DNA of 64,000 nt from Platerodrilus igneus. Taxonomy: Eukaryota > Arthropoda > Insecta > Coleoptera > Lycidae. The translations under genes were made by a program, and so were the position numbers. Location: assembly GCA_036346225.1 (NCBI GenBank), contig JARFIW010001111.1, forward strand, positions 186,001 to 250,000. Reading direction: 5' to 3'. Position 1 is the first letter of the stretch. The number at the start of each line of letters is the position of its first letter. Shown piece after piece: positions 1 through 10,680 of this stretch. The notes under the pieces are model-generated. The model saw only the letters and a list, made by a program, of their open reading frames with translations. It was not told the DNA's origin and did not search any database.

Positions 1-716
1 ATCTAAGTTAGGATATCTAAGTCGTATCCAGAAGTAAAGTACGAGGTAAATTTTGGAAACAAAAGATTAACAATACTGAATTATTGGTTCAAACTTACGT
101 GAAGGAGTACAAAACAGAGCATTGTTTTTCGATTAAACATAATAAAGGGGTGTTGATCCAACACACGCAACAGCAGACCAAAGGGGGAAAGGATTCACTA
201 GGAAATCACAGGTCAGGGCTAACTAGTATAAGGAATCATTTCAAATTTAAATTTAAACATTGAATATAATTTTCTAATTTGTAAGGAGTCAACAAAAATA
301 TTTAATACGTAGAAATTTACGTAGAAAGAATAAAAAGTCTTGAACGTTCTAGATTTTTCAGCAAAAGGTGTCGTTTTGGTAACTTTAAATTAAAGAAAGA
401 GAGATTCAATTTTGGAGATAAATAATCTAAATAATATTAATTGATTGAAGGGTTTATTTGTCAGACTACAAAATTGTGAAGTGTAGATATTATTTCCTTT
501 CATTATACGAATATTGATTGACTTCGTTTTATCAATCCAAACAGGTAAGATTTAAAGGTGTAAAATTATTTGATCATCGTAACGTTGTGCACTCTGTGTG
601 AATTAAATTAGGCTAGCCGTGGCACAATTAAATTAGAAGATTAGAGAAAAACACAGAGCGGTGGCGTTCAGCAAGAAACTGGACGTTTATTACATCGGCG
701 TGCGGCGTTATCATAT

Positions 717-718
<2 letters not shown>
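1..718 (+). repeat. 3' portion of a gypsy-type LTR, cut by the window edge
   Basis: This non-coding block matches about 7541-8263 at high identity over its whole length, including the terminal stretch around GGCTAGCCGTGGC and the end ATCATATCA. It stops at a (TA)n array, as the copy at 6537-8263 does. It is therefore read as the 3' part of a plus-orientation LTR whose 5' part lies outside the window. No ORF is credible here. Confidence 0.65.

Positions 719-752
<34 letters not shown>
719..752. repeat. (TA)n microsatellite
   Basis: Separates the LTR ending at 718 from the LTR beginning at 753; both LTR ends abut it directly. Confidence 0.95.
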
Positions 753-754
<2 letters not shown>

Positions 755-844
755 CTATGTAGTTTTCTGATTCCTATTGCTATTTACAGTTACTACTCGA
801 CCCTTACTATTCAATACACCCCTAAACAACCCCTTATCACAGCA
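753..844 (-). repeat. 3' LTR (92 bp) of the minus-strand element
   Basis: Begins TGCTATGTAG and ends TTATCACAGCA on the plus strand; the pair at 3821-3912 differs at two positions. Read on the minus strand it matches the first ~80 bp of the long LTR starting at 6537, then jumps to the terminal CATAGCA. It is thus an internally deleted version of a ~1.7-kb LTR. Confidence 0.85.
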
Positions 845-860
845 TTATTCCCCCCAATTA
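845..860 (-). other. Polypurine tract
   Basis: On the minus strand, AATTGGGGGGAATAA lies directly before the LTR start TGCTGTG, the expected place for the plus-strand primer of an LTR retrotransposon. Confidence 0.6.
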
Positions 861-1224
861 AAATATAAAATTCTAGAACAATATCATTTTTGGCGCCCAA
901 TGTGAAGTTAAACTCACATTGGTCTACACATTCTTATATTTTTATTTTGTTTTACAAATCTAATTCCCCCTTTGTTAATCCCCTATTTACATCTACCTAA
1001 TCTTATACCTGTCCTATTTTACTACCCTGTTCATACCTATACCTATTATTATACCCATATCCTATTCTACTACCCTATTTATGCCTATTCTTATTCTTAT
1101 ACCCATATCCTATTTTACTATCTATTTATGCCTATACCTAAATTTATTTTACATTTTATTTACTTGTTTGTATCCCTTTGCATGGGTGTGAAACTTCCCC
1201 CTTATTGTTCCCGAATCTGTCCTT
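861..1224. other. Non-coding remainder of the deleted element
   Basis: No recognisable coding domain. It holds a plus-strand primer-binding-site-like string TGGCGCCCAATGTG at 891-904 that overlaps an inverted repeat (CCAATGTGA at 897-905, TCACATTGG at 914-922). It also holds several C/T-rich copies of a short ATTCTACTACCCTATTTATG-like repeat between about 1000 and 1140. Confidence 0.5.
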
Positions 1225-1770
1225 TTATTCATATTTGTTTGTTCCCTGCTCTATAATTATACCCTTGCTATCTATTCTATATCCTAAAAATTTAACTCTA
1301 TCTTGAAAAAATTCGCACTTCTTTAAATTCAACCTTACACCTGCTATATTTAACTCTAATAAAATTCTTTCCAAATGTACAAAGTGTTGTTCCACACTAT
1401 CACTAAATACCAAAACATCATTCACGTAGTGGATACAAAATTCCTCACACGGTCCCAAAATATTCTGCATAGCCTTCACTAGTGCAGCCGTACTCAAGGA
1501 CAAACCAAACGGGACCACCTTAAATTGGTATATTCTTCCTTCTACTGAAAAACCCGTATATTTCCTTGATTCTCGCGCTAATGGAATTAACCAAAATGAA
1601 TTCTTCAAGTCTATTTTGGTAAAAATTTTCTTACTACCTATTCTCGCTAATATGCTATCCATTGTTGGTGGACAATTGTATTGCGGTTTTGTTCGCTTAT
1701 TAATCTTTCTTGCATCTAAACATAATCTGATGCTATCATCACTTTTCTTGACGACGACTAATGGATTCAC
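1225..1770 (-). pseudogene. gypsy reverse transcriptase, palm and fingers remnant
   Basis: An open frame of about 181 codons that reads as a Ty3/gypsy reverse transcriptase. Visible motifs in order: NPLVVVKKSD near the start, RLCLDARKIN, a KIDLKNSFWLIPL block holding the first catalytic Asp, a fingers/palm VPFGLSLSTA block, and YVND where the family has YVDD. It ends soon after KFLGYRIDSKGI, so thumb, RNase H and integrase are absent. The first Asp of the catalytic pair is Asn, which predicts an inactive enzyme. It follows the protease frame at 1767-2312 with a four-base overlap; the broken linker suggests a frameshift there. Confidence 0.85.
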
Positions 1771-2470
1771 AAAGTATGTACTGGAGCTTTCGATGATACC
1801 TCACGTAACATTTCTTCTATTTCTTCCTTTACTCTATCCCTGTATGCTAGTGGAATAGGATATAATTTAGTGTTAAACGGTTCATTGTTTACTACTTCTA
1901 ATTTGTGCTCATAACCTGTGGCAATTCTTGATTTCGACCCTATTAATTCTGAATGCTTTTCTAATAATAAATTTACCCTGTTTCTCAAATCTTCTGGACA
2001 TTTAATCTCTTCATTTGTATTCTCCTCATTATTTATTTCATCCTCAAACTGATTAATATTCACGCAGTCACTCTCTATTTCTATATTACCCTCTTCATAC
2101 CATTTAATATACTTCCCCTTGCACTCGATTTCTTTGCTTTCTGCATTTATCTTCAACCCCAACTTGTCTATAATATCCATCTCAAATATAATATCTATCC
2201 TTAGTCCTGGTACAACCATAAAATCATTTTCCCATTTTACATCTCCCATTTCACATCTCAAAATTACCATTTCATTTATTTTCGCAAATTCCTTATTATT
2301 CGGTGCCACCAAATTACACCCCGTTATAGGTATCGCCTTATCCTCAATTTCTCTCGTTTAAAAAATTCTTCCGCAACAAGCGATGCTTCTGCCCCAATAT
2401 CAATCAATACTCTAACTATTTTATTTTCCACCTTTAAATTAACTATCGGTAATAAGTCTCTTTCAAATCT
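1767..2470 (-). pseudogene. gypsy aspartic protease and protease-RT linker
   Basis: The upstream part (about 2330-2470 in another frame) carries LIDIGAEAS, a retroviral-type aspartic protease site in which the usual DTG reads DIG. The open frame from 2312 continues through the rest of the protease (VPGLRIDIIFEMDIIDKLGL) and a linker of about 60 acidic residues. It reaches the conserved entry to RT (KLYPIPLAYRDRVKEEIEEM). The related plus-strand copy at 12298-12528 keeps DTG. At least one frameshift separates the active site from the rest, so the protein is dead. Confidence 0.75.
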
Positions 2471-3070
2471 TTCTAATTCATTTTCTGTCTCATGTTTAAT
2501 AAATTCGTGCTGATGTTTTCTTATCCGTTCATCCGTAGAAGTTTACTTGGTTCATCCGTATCTAAAAATTCTGGTTTCGCGTGGAAGGTCCTGCCTGACT
2601 CGTTATCTCTGCGTATGTGCGATTAGTATTCCTCGTTTGCGTGGGTCGATCTTCATGTTCCTGCCTATTTATTTCTCTATTATTATGTCCTTCATGATTA
2701 GTCCGTTCTATTTGTTGCCTTGGTATCTGACCTGTATTTCTACTTCGCCTGAAATCATTATTAAAATTGTTGGAATTCCCCTATTAAAATTTCGCCCATA
2801 ATCATAATTATTTCGTCCTTATAAAATCTGTGCGTCAATCCCTAGTATTATTTTCCGTTCTATATTTTTTTTCCAACTCATCATACCTTTGTAGATATTC
2901 TATAAATGTGTCCCGGTCTACTATGTTCTGTATTGTTATATATAGTTTTACTTCCACATTGAAATGCCTGCCAAATATTTTATGATTTGTTTATCGGGTA
3001 AAAGAGGATCTAATTGTTTTGCTACACTAAACTTTCCTATAGCATATAATTCCCGCGTCATTCCTTTATC
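2471..3070 (-). pseudogene. gag capsid/nucleocapsid remnant
   Basis: Minus-strand reading in shifting frames gives pieces matching the better copy at 11646-12086: AKQLDPLLPDKQIIKYLAG near 3000 and a YKGMM-type piece matching the YLQRYDEM segment near 2890. An Asn/Arg-rich stretch stands in for a nucleocapsid tail near 2700-2800. Several frame breaks are present. It follows the coiled-coil gag frame at 3071-3547. Confidence 0.6.
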
Positions 3071-3547
3071 TTAATTAAATTTTCCCATGCTCAGGTCATT
3101 TCTAACTTTGTCTTGTTGATTATCCCCCCAAAAGTGTTCGGTTTCACAATTTTCTTCAACGCTCCGTATTTTAATATCTACATTCGTGAGTTTATCATTT
3201 GTCTCACTTTCATATTTTTCTAGTTTGGATTTCACCATTCCAACATGATCCCATACACAGTCGATTTCATCCGTAATCCTCACAATTTTCTCTTGCATTT
3301 GTGCTCTCTTCTTCGCAATTGTTTGGTTGGTTTCCCTTAATCCATCACTCAGAATTTTGATTTCCTTGCCTAATTTTTCACTATTTTCGTCGATTTTTGT
3401 CGTCATGTTTTTCATGGCCTCTTCGTTTTTGTCCATTTTACTGTTCAGTGCCATTAAAATCTCCATCATTTTTGTTTCTTGTGAGGTCTGCCGTTCCTCG
3501 CTAGAACTCCTTTCAAATGTTATACTTTCTTGGGATCCTCTTTCCAT
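3071..3547 (-). CDS. gag N-terminal coiled-coil protein (partial)
   Basis: A frame of 158 codons opening just after the leader. It is highly charged (Lys/Glu/Asp), with long heptad-like helices from about residue 25 to 135 (MMEILMALNSKMDKNEEA, then ILSDGLRETNQ, then KLEKYESETNDK) and no membrane segment. The same order of segments occurs in the plus-strand gag at 10790-11580, so it is the gag N-terminus of this gypsy group. The normal gag would run on into capsid; here the frame stops after HFWGDNQQDKVRNDLSMG because of a frameshift or deletion. Confidence 0.75.
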   Translation of the reverse strand: MERGSQESITFERSSSEERQTSQETKMMEILMALNSKMDKNEEAMKNMTTKIDENSEKLGKEIKILSDGLRETNQTIAKKRAQMQEKIVRITDEIDCVWDHVGMVKSKLEKYESETNDKLTNVDIKIRSVEENCETEHFWGDNQQDKVRNDLSMGKFN

Positions 3548-3741
3548 TTTTTAAAAATTATATTTACACTAACTCTTAAATACTAAAATAAATCTGCCTA
3601 AATTTAATGAATGTACAAATTTCTCTGAATTTTTGGTTTCCGTAATGTTTCTCAAATTAAAACTCTTTAATTATAGCCCTAGTTTAATTTAATAATTTTA
3701 TTTTACATCTCACGGTTGTATGGTCAAATTTCTTTAATTTA
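3548..3741. other. Leader (5' untranslated region) of the minus-strand element
   Basis: A/T-rich and without ORF. It lies between the primer-binding-site region and the gag start codon at 3547. Confidence 0.55.
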
Positions 3742-3814
3742 ATTCGAGTCTCTTCGTTCAGGTCGCTGTATTTTATCGTGGTAAAATATTCTCGCCCCTA
3801 CGTTCGGGTCGCCA
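3742..3814 (-). other. Primer-binding site with a second degenerate copy
   Basis: On the minus strand TGGCGACCCGAACGTAGGGG at 3814-3795 is followed about 45 nt later by CAGCGACCTGAACGAAGAG. Both are followed by a similar GAGAAT/TCGAAT tail, so the site is duplicated in the leader. The sequence resembles the site complementary to the 3' end of tRNA-Lys (TGGCGCCCAACGTGGGGC), a known primer for several retroelements. Confidence 0.65.
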
Positions 3815-3820
3815 TATAAA

Positions 3821-3911
3821 TGCTATGTAGTTTTCTAATTCCTATTGCTATTTACAGTTACTACTCGACCCTTACTACTCAATACACCCCTAAACAACCC
3901 CTTATCACAGC

Positions 3912-3912
<1 letters not shown>
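3821..3912 (-). repeat. 5' LTR (92 bp) of the minus-strand element
   Basis: Pairs with 753-844 (two mismatches). Its outer end CACAGCA abuts the (TA)n array at 3914. Confidence 0.85.

Positions 3913-3913
<1 letters not shown>

Positions 3914-3948
<35 letters not shown>
3914..3948. repeat. (TA)n microsatellite
   Basis: Lies between the LTR ending at 3912 and the LTR-like block starting TGCCGTG at 3951. Confidence 0.95.
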
Positions 3949-3950
<2 letters not shown>

Positions 3951-3953
<3 letters not shown>

Positions 3954-6513
3954 CGTGAAAGTTTCTGTTGTAATGCTAATACGAGCATCACGTTGGGCGC
4001 CAAATGCTGCGATATGCAGTCTGTTAAAGACTGCTTTAAAAAAACCTTAAAATGCTACTACTATGGCTCCACAAATTGGGTGCCAAATAATGCTGCGAAA
4101 GTCCAAGGTCCACGATTGGTTGGCCAAATAAATGCTGTAAACTCTCTGATTCTAATGCTAATTCGAGCTCCACGTTGGGCGCTAATTTGCCGTGAATGCT
4201 TCTGTTGTAATGCTAATTCGAGCCCCACCTTTGGGGGTCAAAATGCTGCGAACTGCGGTCTAATAAAGACAGCTTAAAAAACTCTAAAATGCTACTACTA
4301 CTACGGCCCCACTATTTGGATTTCATTAATTGCTGCGATCTTCGGAGCTGATGAAGTGTTGATATGCTGTGCCTGAAATGCTTAAAAAGGAAATACATGG
4401 CACGACTTCTCAGCTGCTTTCTGCAATTCTTACACACAAACAAAAACAGCTGCTACCGTAAATCACATACATTTATTACATACTCATAAAGAAAATATAC
4501 ATGCCAAATCATATGTAAACTCCTCCTTCACACAGTATTTATACATTATATACAATCCCTGATAAAATAATACATATCGCGAATAATAATTCCCCAGATT
4601 AATTATTTCCCATTGATCATCCAAGAAAGTAACAGGGCTTTATCACATGTTTTACTCTAACCTAGGTTTAATAAGAGCTCCTAGTAACCATAACCTCTCG
4701 TGCTACTTTTCGCACATCAAACAGCAAAAAGTCCCTTTTACTTTGTACAAACAAATATTACCAATATCCTAAACCTTTTTCTCTTAATATAAATTCCCAC
4801 ATAAAAATACAGTAAAATAATACAATATAAAAAAAATTCAATCAGTAACTCTTTTCAAAGTTGTCCTTCTTGTTCATAAGTTATAGCCACAATGCATAAA
4901 AATCATTGAACACCAGTTTATACACATAGGCAATAAAAAAGTGCCAGTTACCTGGATACTATTTCTGCATACGGCCTCCTACCATTCCCTCAGAGACTGT
5001 GGCATGCAGGAACAGCATCTTGACTTGCAATAACTATAATTGCCAGCAGCAACCATTTGACCATGACATCAACTCATCTACCACATTGAAGATGCATCCA
5101 AATTCCCCAAGCACCGCTACTAATACCTTTGAATGTTGATACACTACCAAATTGACTAATCACTGATATCTACTCCATCTCCATTTGTATGCTTTTGCAC
5201 ACTTAGTGCAAATTAAAATTAAAACAATCTTTACTTACATAAAGTACTTTTTTATTATACTCGTAAACGTATTTTACTTGAAGCCATCAGCTGGTTGTAG
5301 ACTAAGTGAAAGCTTTTCACTATTCGAACTCGGAGACTCAGAAGAACTAAGAGAGCTCCACAACGATCTGTTAGGGTTATATCCTGTTTCTCATCCCACA
5401 AAAGCCTGTCAATTCCTGCAACTTTCATCAATACAAAAATTCACTTCCACGTAAAACTTTCAACTATCCACAATTCTTAAAATTCCACTACACAAACAAC
5501 TCCAACGGCCACTGTTTTTCAGTAATATTCTAACGTGCGTTCAAAATTCCTTGTAATTTCTCTAACCGCCACGATTTTTCAAACATTTCCTTGAAAAACC
5601 AACTAATGTTCCTAACCCACACTTACTCAACTTGTTTCCACGTATTCAAAACATCTCTCACCAATCACGTTGTGTATATTTAATCCCCAACTGACAAAGT
5701 TAACATGTAATATTCCCTAAAGCAACAACTATAGTATCTATCCCTCTCCAACCTATGCCCCAAAAACACATCTCTCTTACTTTGTACTCCTCCACTTTGT
5801 ATAACCACCCCTTTGTTATCACTCCATTACCTTATATTCCTAACATGGATTATCCTCATCTCATTCTAACATACACGCTAAAGCAACTATCCTTTACTTC
5901 ATCTGCCTTCCCCATTGTCAACAAACGTTAAGCGTTCAATCTACACCTATCTCACTTGTATCTATTTTATCTAATACTCCCTCTTTGTTTTCTTGTTGGC
6001 AAGTTGAATTTGTAACTGACAAAAGTTATCTACTCATTCCACCAATAAATCTATTTAATTGACAGCGATAACTAATACTACCTAGAATTTGCTGTTGTTT
6101 GTTCAACGCTCCTTAAAATATACCGGGAAAACTTGAGACAATTACATTCGTTTATTATTTTACTGTTACTAGGAAAGCGTCGACAAACAGCTTTAAACTG
6201 ATAGCAAATATAATACGCAGAAACTAAAACGGTTTCAAACGATAAAGCTTTTGACATTATATATCCGCCTTTGCTATAATTAAATATAAAATTTTAATTA
6301 TTTTACAATATGAAATTTAGATGTTCGCTTCTTCCCCTACATATCCCTATACTTACATATGACTGTTAAAATATGTTTATAACTATCAAATTTGAAAATG
6401 CTATCTTATATACGCTATACTTTATGAATATTTACATCTGCAAGATTATTAACTTTAAGCATTTTCAAATTATACTTTGTTTTTTTACATGTTAAATAAC
6501 AAAATAAATTGCA
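3951..6513 (-). repeat. Solo-LTR-like block, minus orientation, with reiterated terminus
   Basis: Runs from TGCCGTG after one (TA)n array to ATTGCA before the next (6514). The left 390 bp are a series of primer-binding-site-like units (separate entry). The remainder, from about 4332, is A/T-rich and C-rich on the plus strand without a convincing ORF. It is read as the U3-R-U5 of a ~2.2-kb LTR whose 3' end is on the left. Confidence 0.6.
3955..4345 (-). repeat. Array of six degenerate primer-binding-site/LTR-end units
   Basis: Six times the plus strand shows the pattern 'GAG(C/T)xCCAC..TTGGGCGCC..AATGCTGCG': at about 3985, 4064, 4108, 4170, 4217 and 4303. On the minus strand each is an LTR-like end (CGCAGCA or CACGGCA), then TTTGGCGCCCAACGTG or a variant, then GGAGCTCGAATTAGCATTA. 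One unit keeps 14 consecutive bases of the tRNA-Lys site. An ordinary LTR has none of this in its body. Confidence 0.7.
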
Positions 6514-6536
6514 TATATATATATATATATATATAT
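6514..6536. repeat. (TA)n microsatellite
   Basis: Between two LTR blocks of opposite orientation. Confidence 0.9.
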
Positions 6537-8263
6537 TGCTGTGATAAGGGGTTGTTTAGGGGTGTATTCAGTAGTAAGGGTCGCGTAGTAACTGTAAATA
6601 GCAATGCGAATCAGAAAACTGCATTTATTTAGCAGGAAAATAAATAATTCGCGCATTATGTAAATAGCAAGCATTTAACACCCTGTATATGGACCGTAAT
6701 TAACTTTAATCAATGCCAGTAAGCACATCTTCCGATAATAGAACGCGTATTCAGCAGAGAAGTAATCATACATGTAATTAAACTACGTTGAGAAGTGTTC
6801 AACAAGTCTATAAAACAGAAGCAGAAGATAAGATAAAACCTAGTAAATCTTCATGGAATTACGCTTGTAATAAAGAAGGAACAATAAGCGCTTTTATAAG
6901 AAAATGCAATTTCAAAGATAAGTTTAAATAAATACATAAATTAATACAGCACCGTGTTACATCATGTATTTTGTACAATTCTCCAAAAGCTTTATCTACA
7001 CAAAACAACAGACATAAGCTAAAAGTCCAGCAACGATAACAACAACAAGGCAATCAACGATCGTAAAACAATAGTAAATAATAGCATGATACGGAACTCT
7101 AAAATAGTTTCATCAGAAATCAGCTTGAAAATATACTAGGAATGTCCAGAACAAATATGGTTGGTTGCAAGGCTGCTTGGAAAACCAATCCAAATGTAGA
7201 GGGAAAAAGCTATATAACGCCCAGAGGTGATAAGAAGCAGTCAGTCTCAATTTGAGGCACGTCGAATCTATAATACTCTTAATCAAATATTTACGCGTCA
7301 GATAAATAAATTTTATATTATAGTGAAAAATTGCTGTGTAAGAATTGCGTTAAGACTATACGAAAAAGCTTTTGCCGTTTTTGCAGAAAACGTGAGTAAA
7401 AATTGGGTAATTAATTTAAATTAAATGTTTGTAATGATATAGGGCTTCTGGTCCACTTCTACTACAATTCTAGTTCACTTCTAATCTAATTCTAATTCAC
7501 GTCGATAAGTGGAATAATTCTAAATTCATAATACTAAGAAACCTACGAATTCCAAGTGGTATTTAAGTGAAAAGGTCCAAGGCGTATCCAGAAAATATAG
7601 AATAAAGCACGAGGTGTATTTTGGAAACAAGGGGTAACCGTACTGAATTATTGGTTCAAACATAAGGAGCATAAAGCAGAGCATTGGTTTTCGATTGAAG
7701 ATAATAAGGGGATGTTGATCCACAACACGAAACAACTCATCAGGAAATCACAGGTCAGGGCTACCTAGTTTTAAAGAATCTTTTCAAATTTAAATTTTAA
7801 CACTGAATATATTAATTTTCTCTAAAGCTTGTAAAGAGTCAACAAGAATATTGAATACGTTGAAACTTACGTAATAATCATAAAAGGGTCTTGAACGTTC
7901 CAGATTTTTTGTAAAATGTGTCGTTTTTGGTGACTTAAAATTAAATTAAAAGGATATAAATTTTGGCATAAATGATCCCTATAATATTAATTGATTGAAG
8001 GGTGGATTTTAAGGATTACAAAAATTGTGAAGTGTAAATATTACTTCCTTTCATTATATGAATATTGATTGACTTCGCTTTATCAATTCACACAGGTAAG
8101 AGTTAAAGGGGTAAATAAAAATTAATCATCGTAACGTTGTGCACTCTGTGTAAATTAAAAAGGGCTAGCCGTGGCATAATAAAATTAGAAGATTAGAGAA
8201 AAATACAGAGCGGTGGAGTTCAGCTGGACGTTTATCACATCGGCGCACGGCGTTATCATATCA
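6537..8263 (+). repeat. Solo LTR (about 1.73 kb), plus orientation
   Basis: Starts TGCTGTGATAAGGGG after (TA)n and ends TTATCATATCA before (TA)n. The first ~80 bases match the 92-bp LTRs of the element at 753-3912. The last ~720 match 1-718. It also shares a segment (about 6603-6663) with 13444-13500. No primer-binding site follows, as expected of a solo LTR produced by LTR-LTR recombination. No promoter element is obvious. Confidence 0.75.
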
Positions 8264-8527
8264 ATATATATGAAACTACGATTTAGTTTCGAATCAACTT
8301 TTGTACTTCCACGCTTAGTAGTGGTGGAGTTTGCCACCTGATGGTGATATTATTTACTCTTGCCATAGTACAAAGGTTCAAGTTACATCATTATAATAGC
8401 ATAGATTACTTCATACGGTTGTTAAAAACAAGTCTACTCTGACGAGGCTCCAAAAAAAAACAAAACCGCTCAGTGGATGTTTTTTACCTTTATGAAGTTC
8501 AAAGATATTGTTTTATTAATGGCTATA
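8264..8527. other. Unassigned sequence
   Basis: No ORF or match elsewhere in the window was seen. It contains a short imperfect inverted repeat near 8308-8345 (CTTCCACGCTTAGTAGTGGTGGAG). Confidence 0.4.
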
Positions 8528-8699
8528 CAACTATTAGCTCGATTTGTATGAGTAAATATGCTTTTAATATTTTCATAAAAGTTTATTTACAGATACATCT
8601 TAGTAATCTTTTGTTGTACACAAATTTTTCAGATTGTGATCTGTAAATATCTTGTCTTTAATAATAATAATAATAATAATAATATATATATATATATAT
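8528..8699 (+). repeat. SINE body with (AAT)n/(TA)n tail
   Basis: Contains the core CTATTAGCTCGATTTG also found in the SINEs at 34.6-35.0, 42.0 and 59.9 kb. It also contains the segment TTTACAGATACATCTTA shared with 32550-32624. It ends in (AAT)n and (TA)n, like a SINE tail. The tRNA-like head is missing. A second copy is at 12613-12780. Confidence 0.6.
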
Positions 8700-8713
8700 G
8701 CATATATACATAT

Positions 8714-10499
8714 TGCTATGATAATAGGGTCATTTAGGGGTATATAGGGTCACTAGGCTAGTGCGCTTTATATAGACATCGTGGGAGGTCAAAAAACTAG
8801 ACATTTTAACAAGAAAAATGCAAAATTCGACGATCAGGCAAAAAGACAAACACCAACGCCCTGTATAGAAACTGTAATTATAATTTTATCAAAGAAAGAA
8901 AGTGTATTCGTAAAGATTCAACTAAATAAACAACCTTGCAAGTCATAAAACCATATAGACAGAAGCTACAAAACAATATGCGTGAGTAGTGCATCATTAT
9001 TATACAAGGAATTCCATTTAAACAAGCAGGTTTGTCAATGCGTAAAACAGATAAACGCATATAATTTTGTACTTCAATAAATATAAAGCTACGTTACCAA
9101 AAAGTATAAAAATTCAACACTTGATAATTTGGAAATAATAACAGCCTGAGGATAAAGCAAAGTTCAACACATTTGCTGTACAAACAAAGCGTACGTGATT
9201 TAGAAGACCATAGAAGATTTTAAAATCCAACAAATTTATATATATATATATATATAACCTGAAATCCTACGTGCAATGAAGAGCGTGTCGACTTCGTATA
9301 CATGGAAATTACATAGAAATACCCAAGTCTGCATGTGAAAATCAAGGTACAATGCGGTAATCAACGAACTATGCGCTTGACCGATAAATTACAAATAGAT
9401 AGGCGTTTTCTTAAATACCACAGGATTTCGTAAACAAATCAGTTTTACTCTAATGAAGGCACGATCCACATCACCTGATATAAAATATTTATGTGCAATA
9501 ATTGCAAGTGATTTTATAATTAATAATTTAAATGTGGTGATAGTGAATAATTAAACCAGGTTCGTCGTTAAATCCTCGAAAACGTAAGTTATAAAAGGTT
9601 GCCTTTAAATAGATTTTAAGATTTATATTAACAAAGGACTCCAAACAATTTCTGGATCTAACCGAGAGAAATTCAATAAGTATATCCAAGTAATTTCTGG
9701 ATCCAACCGGGAGAAGTTAAATAAGTATATACAAGTAATTTCTGGGTCTGACCTGGAGAAATTGAAGAAAGGAATCCAAATATCTGGCCTGGAGAAGTTC
9801 AATAAATATATCTAAATAATTTCTGGATCGGAGTATTTAAATAAATACCTGAAGAATCCACCTGGTGCAGAATTTCTAAATCCTATTTGGGTAACTCAAA
9901 GAGTAACCATAAACTGAAGCTGAACCAGTGAATAATTGGAGAAGAAACTGGTCTAAATTGAGAAAACGACACTTCAAAAAAAAAAGGAACAACAGGCTTG
10001 CCATTATAAATATTTTGTTGCATTGATGATTTTATTTATGAATATTTAAAAATATTACATTCACGCAAATTTATGTGAGGGTCAACAAAAATCATTTTGG
10101 CATGTGTTATAATTTACGTAAAAATTTAAGAAAGACTGATGAACGTTCATAGAGCTTCAAGTAATAATAAAAAGGTGATTTTGCTGAATTTTGATCAATT
10201 AAAGGGAATTATAATTTTGGGAGAAATTAATTCAATTATATAAAAGAGGTTCTATTCAACAACATTATAGACGCTTTGTACATTGCATATATTGAGAACA
10301 TTATATAAATTGTGGTTAATTGTGTTTAGCTCAAATACATAGGAAGTACAGATAAAAAGGGAGATTAAGAATTCTTTGTTGTCGTATCGTCGCAAGCTCC
10401 GTGTGTGGTTAAAACTGAGCTAGCTGAGACATTACAAATGAAATTAATTTTTTTGAGATAAAAAGAGGGGCACCGGGTCCTTGTAACGATATCATAGCA
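8714..10499 (+). repeat. 5' LTR (about 1.79 kb) of the gag-protease fragment
   Basis: Starts TGCTATGATAAT and ends ATATCATAGCA, giving short inverted termini. It is followed within 10 bp by primer-binding-site-like units and then by gag at 10790. It is related at its start to the LTR at 6537 (GGGTCATTTAGGGGTATAT versus GGGGTTGTTTAGGGGTGTAT). Near its 3' end it has CTGAGCTAGC (10415), the motif shared by most LTRs here. The region 9640-9960 contains five or so imperfect repeats of a 'ATTTCTGGATCcAACCGGAGAA' type. Confidence 0.7.
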
Positions 10500-10507
10500 A
10501 AGAAAAT

Positions 10508-10680
10508 TGTCGCATCAACGTGGGGCTAGAATATCATACCACAAGTAAAATCTGTCGCATCAACGTGAGACACGAATATCAAATCAGAAAGAAAGTAATC
10601 TGGCGACCCGAAAGTAGGACGAGAATAGAAAATTGGCATCCTAAAAGTGAGGCTAGAACTAGAAAATAGAAATTAAAGAC
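10508..10680 (+). repeat. Four degenerate primer-binding-site units in the leader
   Basis: Units begin at about 10508 (TGTCGCATCAACGTGGGGC), 10553 (TGTCGCATCAACGTGAGAC), 10601 (TGGCGACCCGAAAGTAGGAC) and 10634 (TGGCATCCTAAAAGTGAGGC). Each is followed by a (G/C)TAGAAT/CGAGAAT tail. Only one site is needed for reverse transcription, so three are extra. Confidence 0.7.

Larger units (their letters stand above)
753..3912 (-). mobile_element. Internally deleted Ty3/gypsy LTR retrotransposon with 92-bp LTRs
   Basis: A complete but short LTR element of 3,160 bp on the minus strand. It has matching 92-bp terminal repeats (two mismatches), a primer-binding site inside the right LTR, a G-rich polypurine tract (GGGGGGAA on the minus strand) inside the left LTR, and gag, protease and reverse-transcriptase remnants between them in the usual order. 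RNase H and integrase are missing, and the coding frames carry stops and frameshifts, so it cannot be autonomous. (TA)n lies on both outer sides. The near identity of its LTRs suggests it inserted recently relative to its decayed coding content, so it may have been mobilised in trans. Confidence 0.8.
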
